64,000 nt of DNA from Caballeronia cordobensis (lineage in GTDB: Bacteria; Pseudomonadota; Gammaproteobacteria; Burkholderiales; Burkholderiaceae): NCBI RefSeq assembly GCF_001544575.2, contig NZ_FCNY02000016.1:98780-162779 (forward strand), written 5' to 3'. This document shows, one piece after another, positions 1-8,477 of the stretch. Made by a program: the position numbers and the translations under genes. The stretch's first letter is position 1. Every line of letters starts with the position of its first letter. Under the pieces are notes generated by a model. It saw nothing but the letters and a program-made list of their open reading frames with translations, was not told the DNA's origin and did no database searches.

Positions 1-896
1 TAGCGGCGTTGCCATTCTCCCGGTGTCGTGCCGACCATCGACGAAAACACCCGAATCAGATGGCTTTGATCCGTGAAGCCGCACATCACCGCAATTTCCG
101 CGCCCGTGTGCTCGCGTTTTCTCAATAGCCCTTTAGCGACTTCAACACGTCGCAACAGAAGCCACTGATGCGGAGCCACGCCCGTTGACACCTTGAACGC
201 GCGCGCAAAATGAGCGGGCGACAGTGCACACTCGGATGCGACTTCGGCAATCGAAACTGCCCCTGACAGCTTGGACGAGATGAGGTCTTTTGCACGGGCC
301 AATCGCGCGGGCGCCAAAGCGCCTGCCGGACTCGCCGCTTCCGGACGAATGCCGCAATATTTGCGCGCGAGGTGGGCATGCAGTGCATTTATCAGTCCGC
401 TGAGGAACAGGTCGTTGGCCTGATCCGGTGCGTCCATTGCGGGTAGCATCAATCGCGCCAATTGATGGACGACGGGATCATAGACACCGTCCGGAATCAC
501 GAGATCGATTATGGGTTGCACGCCATCGCGCGCCGCGATAGCTTCGAGTCCCGATCGAGGAAAATAGAACTGAATGCAGTCGATTGCGCCCGTGACATGC
601 GAGGAGGGCGATTGCTCCAGATCGACCACAGCCAGTCCTCCCGTCGGCCAGGGATCGACTGGTTTCGGACGGTCGTCCATCCACATCTTATGGCTGAGAA
701 GCGGGCATAACTGCAGCACGACAATCAGCGCGCGCTCTTTCTTGATCGGCAATGAACGCGGGAGTCCGGCGGGCCCGGAGACCAAACGGGTTGCGGCGAA
801 GGACGTGTCACCGCCGATCTGTACCAGCTTATGCGACCGGGCGCGACGAAGCCCGAATATCCGGGCGATCGAGTCACCGTATGCGTCGCTTTTCAT
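1..896 (-). CDS. AraC family transcriptional regulator, C-terminal end at the window edge
   Basis: Reading the minus strand from ATG at 896 gives an open frame of about 298 codons that is still open at base 1 (the last codon is TA plus an unseen base, so the stop may lie just outside). The C-terminal third is a clear double helix-turn-helix of the AraC/XylS family: LSPAHFARAFK, then CGFTDQSHLIRVF and the closing GTTPGEWQRR. The N-terminal part carries the effector-binding half and has no motif I can name. The gene is divergent from the cysteine hydrolase at 1306 and probably regulates it. The start is uncertain because no strong Shine-Dalgarno sequence precedes it. Confidence 0.85.
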   Translation of the reverse strand, partial: MKSDAYGDSIARIFGLRRARSHKLVQIGGDTSFAATRLVSGPAGLPRSLPIKKERALIVVLQLCPLLSHKMWMDDRPKPVDPWPTGGLAVVDLEQSPSSHVTGAIDCIQFYFPRSGLEAIAARDGVQPIIDLVIPDGVYDPVVHQLARLMLPAMDAPDQANDLFLSGLINALHAHLARKYCGIRPEAASPAGALAPARLARAKDLISSKLSGAVSIAEVASECALSPAHFARAFKVSTGVAPHQWLLLRRVEVAKGLLRKREHTGAEIAVMCGFTDQSHLIRVFSSMVGTTPGEWQRR

Positions 897-1305
897 CCTG
901 CTGTATTCCGATCTGCATCGCGCCAATCGTTGCCGGGAGTAAAGCTGGCCGGCGTCTTAACGTTTGAGCATAGGCAGGCAGCTTGATATTTTCAAGGCGC
1001 GCCAGGTGCGATCGAACCGGCGCGAAGCCGTAGCAGCGATCCCGTCGAAACTGTTCCGATCAGACAATATCGGTAGCGTCATGCTTTGTTTCCAGGGTTA
1101 TCAGGAAGATCCAACTTTCCGCAGGTTTATCCAATCATCGGCGATTCAGAGCTATCAGAATGGAACCGAAGACTCGCCAGCGCCATGAAAGTACGGTATT
1201 GGTCATGCGGAAGGTCCGGGGCAGTAAAGATGTCCACGCCCCGGATCCATAGCACGTGAGCGACTTCTTACGCTGCCCCTTTACCTCTTGCGAAAAGGCC
1301 TTGTG
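897..1305. other. Intergenic region between divergent AraC regulator and hydrolase operon
   Basis: About 410 bases without a convincing gene. Short open frames here have no recognisable protein features. A stem-loop with arms CCGGGGC (1216-1222) and GCCCCGG (1238-1244) lies about 60 bases before the hydrolase start. The region presumably holds both divergent promoters and the AraC operator, but I could not identify boxes with confidence. Confidence 0.5.
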
Positions 1306-1953
1306 ATGAATTTCGATCGAAGCGATACGGCGGTGGTCTTCATCGACCCGCAAAACGACGTTCTGAGCCCGTCCGGAAAAAACTGGGGGGCGGTAGGCGC
1401 GAGCGTCACGGAGAACAAGACGGTTGAAAACATGTCGAGAATATTTGCGGCGGCTAAATCCGCAGATTTCAATGTTTTCATATCGCCGCATTACTTCTTT
1501 CCGACCGATCGTGCGTGGAAGTTCAATGGCCCACTGGAAGCAGACGAGTTTTTAACCGGCACGTTCTCACGCGAGGGTCCCTTGAACCTGTCGGGCTTTC
1601 AAGGGTCCGGCGCGGACTGGCTCGAAGAATTCAAGCCCTACATCGAAGACGGCCGCACCGTCGTCGTGAGTCCTCACAAGGTTTTCGGGCCGCAAACCAA
1701 CGACCTCGTACTGCAATTGCGCAAACGCAATGTGCGCAAGGTGATCCTCGGCGGCATGCTCGCCAACATGTGTGTCGAGGCGCATCTGCGGGATTTACTC
1801 GAACAGGGCTTCGAGGTCTACGTCGTATCCGACGCGACCGCGGGGCCTCGCCATCCCGTTTGGGGCGACGGCTATAAAGCCGCGATGATCAACTACGCGT
1901 TTCTCGCCCACGCTGTGGTGACGACTGACGAGGTCGTCGCGAAGATGGGTTGA
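1306..1953 (+). CDS. Cysteine hydrolase (isochorismatase-like superfamily)
   Basis: A 215-residue protein with the full catalytic triad of the isochorismatase/nicotinamidase fold: Asp14 in VFIDPQND, Lys125 in SPHK, and Cys156 in LANMCVEAH. Family members hydrolyse amides, carbamoyl groups or vinyl ethers in the cytoplasm; the substrate cannot be read from sequence. ATG at 1306 is chosen over upstream TTG/GTG codons because an AAGG element lies about 8 bases before it. An alpha/beta hydrolase gene follows after about 60 bases, so the two likely form an operon controlled by the divergent AraC regulator. The length is usual for the family. Confidence 0.9.
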   Translation: MNFDRSDTAVVFIDPQNDVLSPSGKNWGAVGASVTENKTVENMSRIFAAAKSADFNVFISPHYFFPTDRAWKFNGPLEADEFLTGTFSREGPLNLSGFQGSGADWLEEFKPYIEDGRTVVVSPHKVFGPQTNDLVLQLRKRNVRKVILGGMLANMCVEAHLRDLLEQGFEVYVVSDATAGPRHPVWGDGYKAAMINYAFLAHAVVTTDEVVAKMG

Positions 1954-2014
1954 AGTTCTGCTTGTGGGCGTCTGAGTCGCGATTCAGTCGCCCATCAGCC
2001 CAAGGAGCATGGTT

Positions 2015-2929
2015 ATGAACAGTGTCGATTCGAGTGCCACGTCAAAGGCTATCTTTCCTGTCACCCATCACCGAACGGCGACGATCGAAGGACTAAAGAT
2101 TTTTTACCGGGAGGCCGGGCCGCTGGATGCGCCTGTGGTTCTGCTATTGCATGGTTTTCCGACGTCGTCCCACATGTTCAGGAACCTGATTCCCGCACTT
2201 GCCGACCATTACCACGTGATTGCACCGGACTATCCCGGTTATGGTCAAAGCGACATGCCGGATCGCGGGGAGTTTGCCTACACGTTCGACCGGTTCAGCG
2301 AACTGGTGGACGGCCTTCTTGATCAGCTCGGCGTGAACCGGTACGCGATGTATGTCATGGACTATGGCGCGCCGGTCGGCTGGCGACTTGCTCTCAAGCA
2401 TCCGGATCGCGTGACGGGCTTCGTCGTCCAGAACGGGAACGCATACGACGAAGGCCTCAAGACGTTCTGGGATCCTATCAAAACCTATTGGGCTGACGGC
2501 TCGGATGCGAGCCGCAAAGCGTTGCTGTCGCTACTCACGCTTGAGACGACTATCTTTCAATATACCGATGGCGTTTCCGATCGCACGCGTATAGCGCCGG
2601 ACAACTGGGTCCACGATCAAGCCTTGCTCGATCGCCCCGGCAATAATGACATCCAGCTCGACCTGTTCTATGACTACAGAACCAATCTGCCGCTATACGC
2701 GCACGTGCAGGCCTATTTCCGGGAGTTCAAACCTCCGATGCTGATCGTGTGGGGCAAGAACGACTTCATTTTCCCGGTGGACGGCGCGCATCCGTACAAG
2801 AACGATCTGCCGGACGTCGAGACCCATTTAATCGACACGGGCCATTTTGCGCTGGAAGACAAGGCGGATGAGATGGTGCCGCTGATACGGGACTTTCTTG
2901 CGCGAAACGTGGATTCGAAGCGTCGATGA
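2015..2929 (+). CDS. Alpha/beta hydrolase (epoxide hydrolase/haloalkane dehalogenase-like)
   Basis: 304 residues with an alpha/beta-hydrolase layout: oxyanion motif HGFP at 46-49, an aspartate nucleophile in VMDYGAP (Asp116) instead of serine, and a C-terminal catalytic His in DTGHFALED. An Asp nucleophile is typical of epoxide hydrolases and haloalkane dehalogenases, so ester hydrolysis is less likely. AAGGAG at 2002-2007 fits ATG 2015; ATG 2009 would sit almost on the ribosome site. An imperfect stem-loop (GGGCG...CGCCC, about 1967-1994) separates it from the upstream cysteine hydrolase, with which it is probably co-transcribed. The physiological substrate is unknown. Confidence 0.88.
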   Translation: MNSVDSSATSKAIFPVTHHRTATIEGLKIFYREAGPLDAPVVLLLHGFPTSSHMFRNLIPALADHYHVIAPDYPGYGQSDMPDRGEFAYTFDRFSELVDGLLDQLGVNRYAMYVMDYGAPVGWRLALKHPDRVTGFVVQNGNAYDEGLKTFWDPIKTYWADGSDASRKALLSLLTLETTIFQYTDGVSDRTRIAPDNWVHDQALLDRPGNNDIQLDLFYDYRTNLPLYAHVQAYFREFKPPMLIVWGKNDFIFPVDGAHPYKNDLPDVETHLIDTGHFALEDKADEMVPLIRDFLARNVDSKRR

Positions 2930-2955
2930 GGTGAGGCCGACGTCTGCGAGCGGCG

Positions 2956-3498
2956 CTACTTTGAATACGTCGTGAACACGAAATCCGCGGTAGCCGGCAA
3001 TTTCGCGTGGCAAGCAAAGCAGCTATTGACGATCTTCAAACTCGGATTAGCCTTGCCGTTCTCGAACTGCCCGTAGCCCCATCCGCCCGTCTTCGCGTAA
3101 CGCTTGGAGTCCTTCACCTCAATCTGAACGTTGGTTGGGGCTCCAGCGACGAAAGATTGTTCGCGGCCGAAAATGGCATTGTTCCGTTCAGACGATACGT
3201 ACTCGTAGGCAAGCCGAACGATGATGGAACCATCGGGGAAGGGCAACGTGCCTTCCTTGAGCGCTTTCATTGCGATGTCGTTTGCGAGGATGCCGCGGAT
3301 GTCATTGTTGTTGCCCGCCTCATGCGCAACGCTGACGAATTGCCAGTCGCGATAGCCTGGGGGAAGCGTTACGCCGAACACCGGCGAGGCCCGCCCGTCT
3401 GAGCCCGACGAGGTGCTTTCTTCTGCCGCGGTCGATAGGGCAATCGAACCGGAGAGTGACGTCGATATCAACGCCAGGACGATAAGTTTCCGAGTCAT
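2956..3498 (-). CDS. Cytochrome P460 family protein, exported
   Basis: 180 residues. An N-terminal signal peptide (about residues 1-25, ending near STAA) indicates a periplasmic protein. A single c-type haem motif, CFACH, lies at 160-164 close to the C-terminus, and the middle matches the cytochrome P460 layout (PPGYRDWQFVSVAHE..., FPDGSIIVRLAYEY, GGWGYGQFENGK). P460 proteins of ammonia oxidisers carry a cross-linked haem and oxidise hydroxylamine; related proteins in heterotrophs bind NO or have unknown roles. The gene stands alone, convergent with the alpha/beta hydrolase (26-base gap), with no electron-transfer partner beside it. Confidence 0.88.
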   Translation of the reverse strand: MTRKLIVLALISTSLSGSIALSTAAEESTSSGSDGRASPVFGVTLPPGYRDWQFVSVAHEAGNNNDIRGILANDIAMKALKEGTLPFPDGSIIVRLAYEYVSSERNNAIFGREQSFVAGAPTNVQIEVKDSKRYAKTGGWGYGQFENGKANPSLKIVNSCFACHAKLPATADFVFTTYSK

Positions 3499-3765
3499 CT
3501 TGAGGGCCTCCGAATCGAATGCGCACCGCTCGAGCCTGATTTCAAGCTAGTTCTGCGACTTATCTTTGTCAAGGTTAGCCATGGTGTGCGACCTCAGCAG
3601 GCGCTGGCGGTCCTCGCGTCTCAGTCGTCCCGCTGCAAAATCGTCCAATACTTTCGGCAACGGAACACTTAGCATGCTCTCCAAGGTCAGCGCGAGAGGC
3701 GATCGAACGAGCGCTTTTCCCTCTCAACGCCTTCATTCCCGCATGCACCTGGAGATCGATTTCTC
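3499..3765. other. Intergenic region with an unassigned reading-frame remnant
   Basis: 267 bases between the divergent P460 and flavoprotein genes. On the minus strand an open frame of 58 codons (3723 to stop 3547) lacks a start codon and encodes a protein-like stretch (LVRSPLALTLESMLSVPLPK, then VLDDFAAGRLRREDRQRLL). It could be the 3' remnant of a decayed gene, but I cannot assign a family. No other structure was seen. Confidence 0.35.
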
Positions 3766-4488
3766 ATGGCTAAAATTCACCTTGTTCATGCCCACCCCGA
3801 ACCACGCTCATTCTGTTCGGCAATGGCCCGCGAAGCCGAACGCGTACTGAAATCACGCGGCGACGAAGTGAGCTTTTCGGATCTGTATGCGCTCGACTTC
3901 GATCCTGTGGCTCGCGCCAGCGAGTTCGCCGAGCGCGCGAAAGGCGACTATCTGATCTATGCATTGGAGCAACGGCATGCGCGCGAGCACGATGCGCTTG
4001 CACCCGACGTGCGGCGAGAAGTCGAGGCCTTGCTGGACAGCGACACGCTCGTGCTGGTGTTTCCGCTTTACTGGTTCTCGGTGCCCGCGCTGATCAAGGG
4101 CTGGATCGACCGCTGCTTCCTGTCGGGCGCCATGTATGGCGGCAAGCGCATCTACGGGCGCGGTGGCATGGCGGGCAAGCGCGCTGTGATCGGCGTGAGC
4201 CTGGGCGGACGGGAACACATGTTCGGGCCCAAAGGTATTCATGGCGAGCTGGCGAGCGGCATGCTGCGTCATCTGCTGCAAGGCACGTTGGGATATGTGG
4301 GTTATGACGTGGTTGAGCCGTTCTTTGCCTGGCACGTTCCCTATTGCTCGGACGCGGAGCGGGCCGACACACTGGCGCGCTGGTGCGATTTCGTCGAGCG
4401 TCTCGAGACGCAACCGCGTATCGCGATGCCGCTGCTGGAGGACTATGATGACGTGTTCAGAGCACTTCCACGGACGGTTTCACCATGA
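3766..4488 (+). CDS. NAD(P)H:quinone oxidoreductase-like flavoprotein (flavodoxin-like fold)
   Basis: 240 residues with features of the NQO1/MdaB/KefF flavodoxin-like fold: N-terminal phosphate-binding HAHPEPRSFCSAM, FPLYWFSVPALIKGWIDRCF around the flavin site, and the GGREHMFG loop. Such enzymes bind FAD or FMN and transfer two electrons from NAD(P)H to quinones or related acceptors in the cytoplasm. Its stop overlaps the start of the next gene (AraC regulator) by ATGA, so they are translationally coupled. A close paralogue lies at 16239-16952. The substrate is not predictable. Confidence 0.88.
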   Translation: MAKIHLVHAHPEPRSFCSAMAREAERVLKSRGDEVSFSDLYALDFDPVARASEFAERAKGDYLIYALEQRHAREHDALAPDVRREVEALLDSDTLVLVFPLYWFSVPALIKGWIDRCFLSGAMYGGKRIYGRGGMAGKRAVIGVSLGGREHMFGPKGIHGELASGMLRHLLQGTLGYVGYDVVEPFFAWHVPYCSDAERADTLARWCDFVERLETQPRIAMPLLEDYDDVFRALPRTVSP

Positions 4489-5318
4489 AAGCCACATCGG
4501 CGATTCGTTCGGTCAAGGTCTGGCGCGCACCCGACGTCATGGACGCGGTCATGCTCAAGGGCCAGTTCGTCGGCCACCGGTATCCGCCGCACGCACACGA
4601 TACGCATTGCCTCGCGGTCATTACCGGCGGGGCGTTGGCCGTCGAGGTTGGAGGGCAGCGGCGCGTATGCCGGCGCGGTGACGTCATCGTCATCGACGCC
4701 GACGTGGTGCATTCGGGCGCCGCTGCCGGCGACGGCAAATGGAAGATGCGCGTCGAACACGTGCAGCCTGGGGAACTGGCGGCCTATTGCGATCGGCTTG
4801 GCATTGCGCGACGCGAGCGCTTCGAGCTGGCGAGCCCGTTCGTCCTCGATGCGGAACTCTCGCGGCACCTCTACGGCGTCAACTGGTGTTCCGAAACAGA
4901 CGACGATCCCTTCAAGCGCAGTGAGGCCCTGGCCTGCGCGATCGTGGGCCTTTATGCGCGCCGCCCCGGGCGCTCCGCCGACCTGCCGCCTGTGCGCAAC
5001 GAGCCTGCTCTGGTACGCGCGGTAAGGCGCCGTTTGAGCGACGACCTTCACGCGCGGGTGACGCTGTCGACGCTCGCCTCCGAGTTTGACGTCACGCCGT
5101 TTGTTCTGTTGCGCGCCTTCGTGCGCGAAGCGGGCCTGAGTCCGCATGCCTTTCAGCAACAGGAGCGCCTGCGTGCAGCCATGCCGATGCTGCGCGACGG
5201 CAGGCCTATTGCAGAGGTCGGCGCACGAACCGGCTTCGCGGACCAGTCGCACTTCACGCGCGTTTTCAAGCAGCTAACCGGCGTGACCCCAAAGGTCTAT
5301 CAATCCGCCTTTTTATAA
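4485..5318 (+). CDS. AraC family transcriptional regulator (cupin N-terminus)
   Basis: 277 residues. The N-terminal cupin-like sensor contains YPPHAHDTHCLAVITGG and a GDVIVIDADVVHSG turn; the C-terminal half is the AraC double helix-turn-helix (VTLSTLASEFDVTPFVLLRAF ... ARTGFADQSHFTRVFKQLTG). The start codon overlaps the stop of the upstream flavoprotein gene in an ATGA, an arrangement suggesting that it regulates its own operon. Length and domain order are typical. The effector is unknown. Confidence 0.92.
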   Translation: MKATSAIRSVKVWRAPDVMDAVMLKGQFVGHRYPPHAHDTHCLAVITGGALAVEVGGQRRVCRRGDVIVIDADVVHSGAAAGDGKWKMRVEHVQPGELAAYCDRLGIARRERFELASPFVLDAELSRHLYGVNWCSETDDDPFKRSEALACAIVGLYARRPGRSADLPPVRNEPALVRAVRRRLSDDLHARVTLSTLASEFDVTPFVLLRAFVREAGLSPHAFQQQERLRAAMPMLRDGRPIAEVGARTGFADQSHFTRVFKQLTGVTPKVYQSAFL

Positions 5319-5351
5319 ATCGTTCGGCCCCACATCGGCTCACGGCATCGG

Positions 5352-6284
5352 TCACTTTTCGTGCGCGAGCATCAGGTTCAGGTTCTGAACCGCAGCGCCG
5401 GATGCGCCTTTGCCAAGGTTATCGAACACCGCGGACAGCAGAACATGCCCGTGTTCCGTGTTCGAAAATACGCTCAGGCGCATGTCGTTCGTACCGTTGA
5501 GCGCTTGCGGATCCAGGTGCGTCGATGCACCCGCTTCATGCGACGGCGAGACATGCACGTGGGCTGCGTCCGCATAATGCCGCGCGAGGCAGGCTTGTAA
5601 CGTGGCGGCGCTCACATCGGGTGAGAGCAGCCGCAGGTCCAGCGGCACTGTCAGCACAATGCCCTGACGAAACGAACCATACGCAGGGACGAAGATCGGC
5701 CGATGCGTGAGTCCGGCGTGCGTCTGGATTTCCGGGGCGTGCTTGTGTGCGAGTGCCAGACCATATACCTGGAATGCAGGTGCGTTGACGGCACCTTGCC
5801 CCTCGTGTTCCTCTACGCCGGCACGACCGCGTCCGGAGTAGCCGGACACCGCATGAATGCTGATGGGGTAGTGGCCCGGTAAGAGCCCGGCCTGCATCAA
5901 GGGACGCAGCAAGCCGATTGCCCCCGTCGGATAGCAGCCGGGATTGGTGACCCGGCGGGCGCTCGCGATGCGCTCGGGTTGTACCGGCGTCATTTCCGGA
6001 AAGCCGTATGTCCAGCCCGGCTGTGTGCGGTGGGCCGAGCTCGCGTCGATGACTCTGACGGCCGGATTGACGATGGCATCCACGGCCTCGCGTGCAGCGG
6101 CATCGGGCAAACAGAGAATGGCGATGTCGCAGGCATTGATGGCTTCTGCGCGACGGCGCGCATCCTTGCGTTCTGCGGCGGCGAGCGTGAACAGCGTGAT
6201 ATCGGTTCGATTGCGCAGCCGTTCGTGGATTTGCAGTCCGGTGGTGCCTTGATCGCCATCGATGAAAACAAGGGGAGCGCTCAT
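5352..6284 (-). CDS. argC: N-acetyl-gamma-glutamyl-phosphate reductase (short ArgC type)
   Basis: 310 residues. ArgC reduces N-acetyl-gamma-glutamyl phosphate with NADPH in arginine synthesis. Visible features: a dinucleotide-binding start (FIDGDQGTTGLQI), catalytic Cys117 in VTNPGCYPTG, and the conserved HAVSGYSGRG and HKHAPEIQ segments. The length corresponds to the shorter ArgC subclass. GGAG lies about 11 bases before ATG 6284. It is divergent from a LysR regulator at 6409, which is unusual for a biosynthetic gene and suggests a second, specially regulated argC copy; whether another copy exists in the genome is not visible here. Confidence 0.92.
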   Translation of the reverse strand: MSAPLVFIDGDQGTTGLQIHERLRNRTDITLFTLAAAERKDARRRAEAINACDIAILCLPDAAAREAVDAIVNPAVRVIDASSAHRTQPGWTYGFPEMTPVQPERIASARRVTNPGCYPTGAIGLLRPLMQAGLLPGHYPISIHAVSGYSGRGRAGVEEHEGQGAVNAPAFQVYGLALAHKHAPEIQTHAGLTHRPIFVPAYGSFRQGIVLTVPLDLRLLSPDVSAATLQACLARHYADAAHVHVSPSHEAGASTHLDPQALNGTNDMRLSVFSNTEHGHVLLSAVFDNLGKGASGAAVQNLNLMLAHEK

Positions 6285-6379
6285 ACGCGGGATACTCCGA
6301 GTGGTGGTAGCGGGCAGAACGAACGCCCATTGTTTCCCGAACCGCTAAACTAATGAAAGTTGAATATCATGACCTAGAC

Positions 6380-6396
6380 ATTCAGTTTTTCTGAAT
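6380..6396. promoter_or_regulatory. Candidate LysR-type operator
   Basis: Perfect inverted repeat ATTCAG-N5-CTGAAT located 12 to 28 bases before the LysR start codon, inside the divergent argC/LysR intergenic region. Position and symmetry fit an autoregulatory LysR-type binding site. The assignment rests only on symmetry and location. Confidence 0.5.
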
Positions 6397-6408
6397 CCGG
6401 ACGCGAAG

Positions 6409-7293
6409 ATGCGAGAGATCAGCCTGGACCGTTTGCGCACCTTGATCGCGATTGCCGAGCGCGGCTCGTTTGCCGATGCGGCGCGCGCGTTGAATCTGGC
6501 GCCGCCGACGGTCAGCCTCCATATCGCTGAACTGGAAGACCGCATCGGGGCGCCGCTGCTGTCGCGAAAGCGCGGGCAGGTAAGACCGTCGGCGATAGGA
6601 GAGGTACTGGTGGAGCGCGCGCGTCGATTGCTGGCCGACGCGGAGCGGGCGCTGGACGATATTCAACGCCAGGTGCAGGGGCTGGAAGGGCGCGTGCGGC
6701 TCGGTGCATCGACCGGCGTGATCGCGTATTTGTTGCCGCAAGCCCTCGAGGCGCTGCGCCAGCACCATCCCGCCATCGATATTCAGCTTGCGGTGCTCAC
6801 GTCCCAGGAAACGCTGTCCCGATTGGCGGATGGGACGCTGGATGTCGGGCTGGTCGCGCTGCCTCAGCCCCCCGTGGCCGGACTCGTGATAAAACCCTGG
6901 CGCCGCGACCCTGTGATGGCCTTCGTACCGGTGCATTGGCGATGCCCCGCCCGTGTAACGCCTGAATGGCTCGCCGCGCAGCCTCTCATTCTCAATGACG
7001 CAACTACCGGTCTATCGCGCCTCACAACGGAGTGGTTTGCGACCGCGGGACATCATCCTGCGCCGCGCATTCAGCTCAACTACAACGACGCGATCAAGAG
7101 TCTGGTCGCGGCAGGCTATGGTGCGGCGCTTTTGCCTCACGAGGCCACGACGCCATCACCGGACACGCGCATCGTCATGCGTCCGCTGCGCCCGGCCTTG
7201 TGGCGTCGGCTTGGCATTGCGCACCATGCCGGGCACGTTGAGCGCGCCACGCAACACGTACTCGATGTCTTGTGGGATCTGCGATTAGCGTAG
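6409..7293 (+). CDS. LysR family transcriptional regulator
   Basis: 294 residues. The N-terminal winged helix is typical (DRLRTLIAIAERGSFADAAR, then PTVSLHIAELEDRIGAPLL), followed by the two-lobed periplasmic-binding-protein-like effector domain from about residue 90 (GRVRLGASTGVIAYLLPQAL). Divergent from argC with 124 bases between them, so argC is its likely target. It converges with the RidA gene downstream. Confidence 0.92.
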   Translation: MREISLDRLRTLIAIAERGSFADAARALNLAPPTVSLHIAELEDRIGAPLLSRKRGQVRPSAIGEVLVERARRLLADAERALDDIQRQVQGLEGRVRLGASTGVIAYLLPQALEALRQHHPAIDIQLAVLTSQETLSRLADGTLDVGLVALPQPPVAGLVIKPWRRDPVMAFVPVHWRCPARVTPEWLAAQPLILNDATTGLSRLTTEWFATAGHHPAPRIQLNYNDAIKSLVAAGYGAALLPHEATTPSPDTRIVMRPLRPALWRRLGIAHHAGHVERATQHVLDVLWDLRLA

Positions 7294-7321
7294 GCGTTGC
7301 AGGCGCCCGATCGGCCCATCT

Positions 7322-7777
7322 TTAGCGCTTCAATTCGAAGATGCTGTCGATCTCGACCGGGATGCCCATCGGCAACGTATGCACGCCGAGCGCGCTTCGC
7401 GCCGGAAGCTTGTCTTGTCCAAACAATGTCAGCAAGAGATCGCTGGCGCCATTGGCGACTTGCGGATGCTGGGTGAACGACTGTTCGGCCCGCACGTAGA
7501 CCGTCAGCCGGCTGCATCGCTCGATGTTGTCGAGCCCGCATGCCTGATCGACGCAGGCCAGGATCATGAGCATCGTCAGACGTGCCGCGTGCTGAGCCTG
7601 TTCCAGAGATATATCGTCGCCGACTACGCCGACGATTGGCTTGCCATCCTCGAAAGGCCCGAGACCGGAGACATAGACTTGACTCCCCGACACGGAGACC
7701 GTTCGATAGGAGCCGAGCGGGTTGATGGGCGGCGGCAATGTAAAGCCCGCTTGTGCAAGGCGTTCGGATACGTTCAT
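7322..7777 (-). CDS. RidA family (YjgF/YER057c/UK114) protein
   Basis: 151 residues of the RidA superfamily, whose members include enamine/imine deaminases that remove reactive 2-aminoacrylate-like intermediates. The N-terminal NPLGSYRTVSVSGSQVYVSG and C-terminal PARSALGVHTLPMGIPVEID contain the characteristic beta strand and the conserved Arg of the ARSALG motif. It belongs to the longer RidA subgroup (about 150 residues). It lies downstream of the Rrf2 gene on the same strand but 220 bases away. Confidence 0.9.
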   Translation of the reverse strand: MNVSERLAQAGFTLPPPINPLGSYRTVSVSGSQVYVSGLGPFEDGKPIVGVVGDDISLEQAQHAARLTMLMILACVDQACGLDNIERCSRLTVYVRAEQSFTQHPQVANGASDLLLTLFGQDKLPARSALGVHTLPMGIPVEIDSIFELKR

Positions 7778-7819
7778 GTTCGGTTCAGAGTGATGTGGCG
7801 TTTTCAGGCCGTGAGCGAA

Positions 7820-7963
7820 TCATCGAATAGGGGCGCATGTCTCTCGGATTGTCGCCTGAATGGCAGGAAGATGCTCACGTGCTCTGATCACGCGGCACAT
7901 CATGTGCAGGCCCGGCCCGAGATGCGCGGCGCCGTCTAGCTGGATCAACTGGCCGGTCAGCAT
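7820..7963 (-). pseudogene. Possible 3' remnant of a short-chain dehydrogenase gene
   Basis: An open frame of 47 codons between RidA and Rrf2 begins MLTGQLIQLDGAAHLGPG, which resembles the C-terminal TGQ-hydrophobic-DGA segment of short-chain dehydrogenases, then continues with unrelated residues to a stop. No upstream part of such a gene is present. Either a decayed gene end or a chance frame; only the similarity to the SDR tail motif supports the call. Confidence 0.25.
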
Positions 7964-7997
7964 GCAAGATTTGAACTTCGTGCTTGCGGCAGGGCGT

Positions 7998-8426
7998 TCA
8001 CCGATCCGAAGCCACTTCCTTCCACGGCACGAACACGTCGGAGAGCTTGACCGCCTTCAGCGACTTCCGCGTCTGCTTCATGACATCAGTCCTGACGCCG
8101 ACTAGCACGTCATGCACGCTGCAATGATCCGACCATGCGGAAAATGGATTGTCGATATGAAAGAACGAAGCGTCCGCATCGCCGGCGGCGACGTAGATAT
8201 CGAGCAGCGTGATTTGCGTTGGCTTACGATTGAGCATCACGCCGCCGGCACCGCCTCTGACTGACTTCAACAGTTCGGCCTTCACGAGCAGCGAGACGAG
8301 CTGGCGCGCTCGCGCCGCATGCGTATCGACCCACTTCGCGATGGTCGCCGTGGACAACTGTTGCGGGTCATGCGCTGCGACGAACGACATGATGTAGCAG
8401 CACGTCACGAATTTGGTCGACTTCAT
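7998..8426 (-). CDS. Rrf2 family transcriptional regulator
   Basis: 142 residues. The N-terminal winged helix-turn-helix carries the Rrf2 pattern (STATIAKWVDTHAARARQLV, then LLKSVRGGAGGVMLNRKP). The Fe-S-binding Rrf2 proteins (IscR, NsrR) have three closely spaced cysteines in the central region; here only one is seen (DHCSVHD), so a cluster of that type is unlikely. Located 51 bases downstream of the enoyl-CoA hydratase on the same strand, which suggests one transcript. Confidence 0.88.
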   Translation of the reverse strand: MKSTKFVTCCYIMSFVAAHDPQQLSTATIAKWVDTHAARARQLVSLLVKAELLKSVRGGAGGVMLNRKPTQITLLDIYVAAGDADASFFHIDNPFSAWSDHCSVHDVLVGVRTDVMKQTRKSLKAVKLSDVFVPWKEVASDR

Positions 8427-8477
8427 GAGACAAGACGCGATTGAATGGTTGCCGGAATGACGGATCGTCCGCGACGC

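Noticed and set aside
964..1188. 74-codon plus-strand frame in the first divergent region
   Set aside because: No ribosome site, no recognisable protein features; more likely noncoding.
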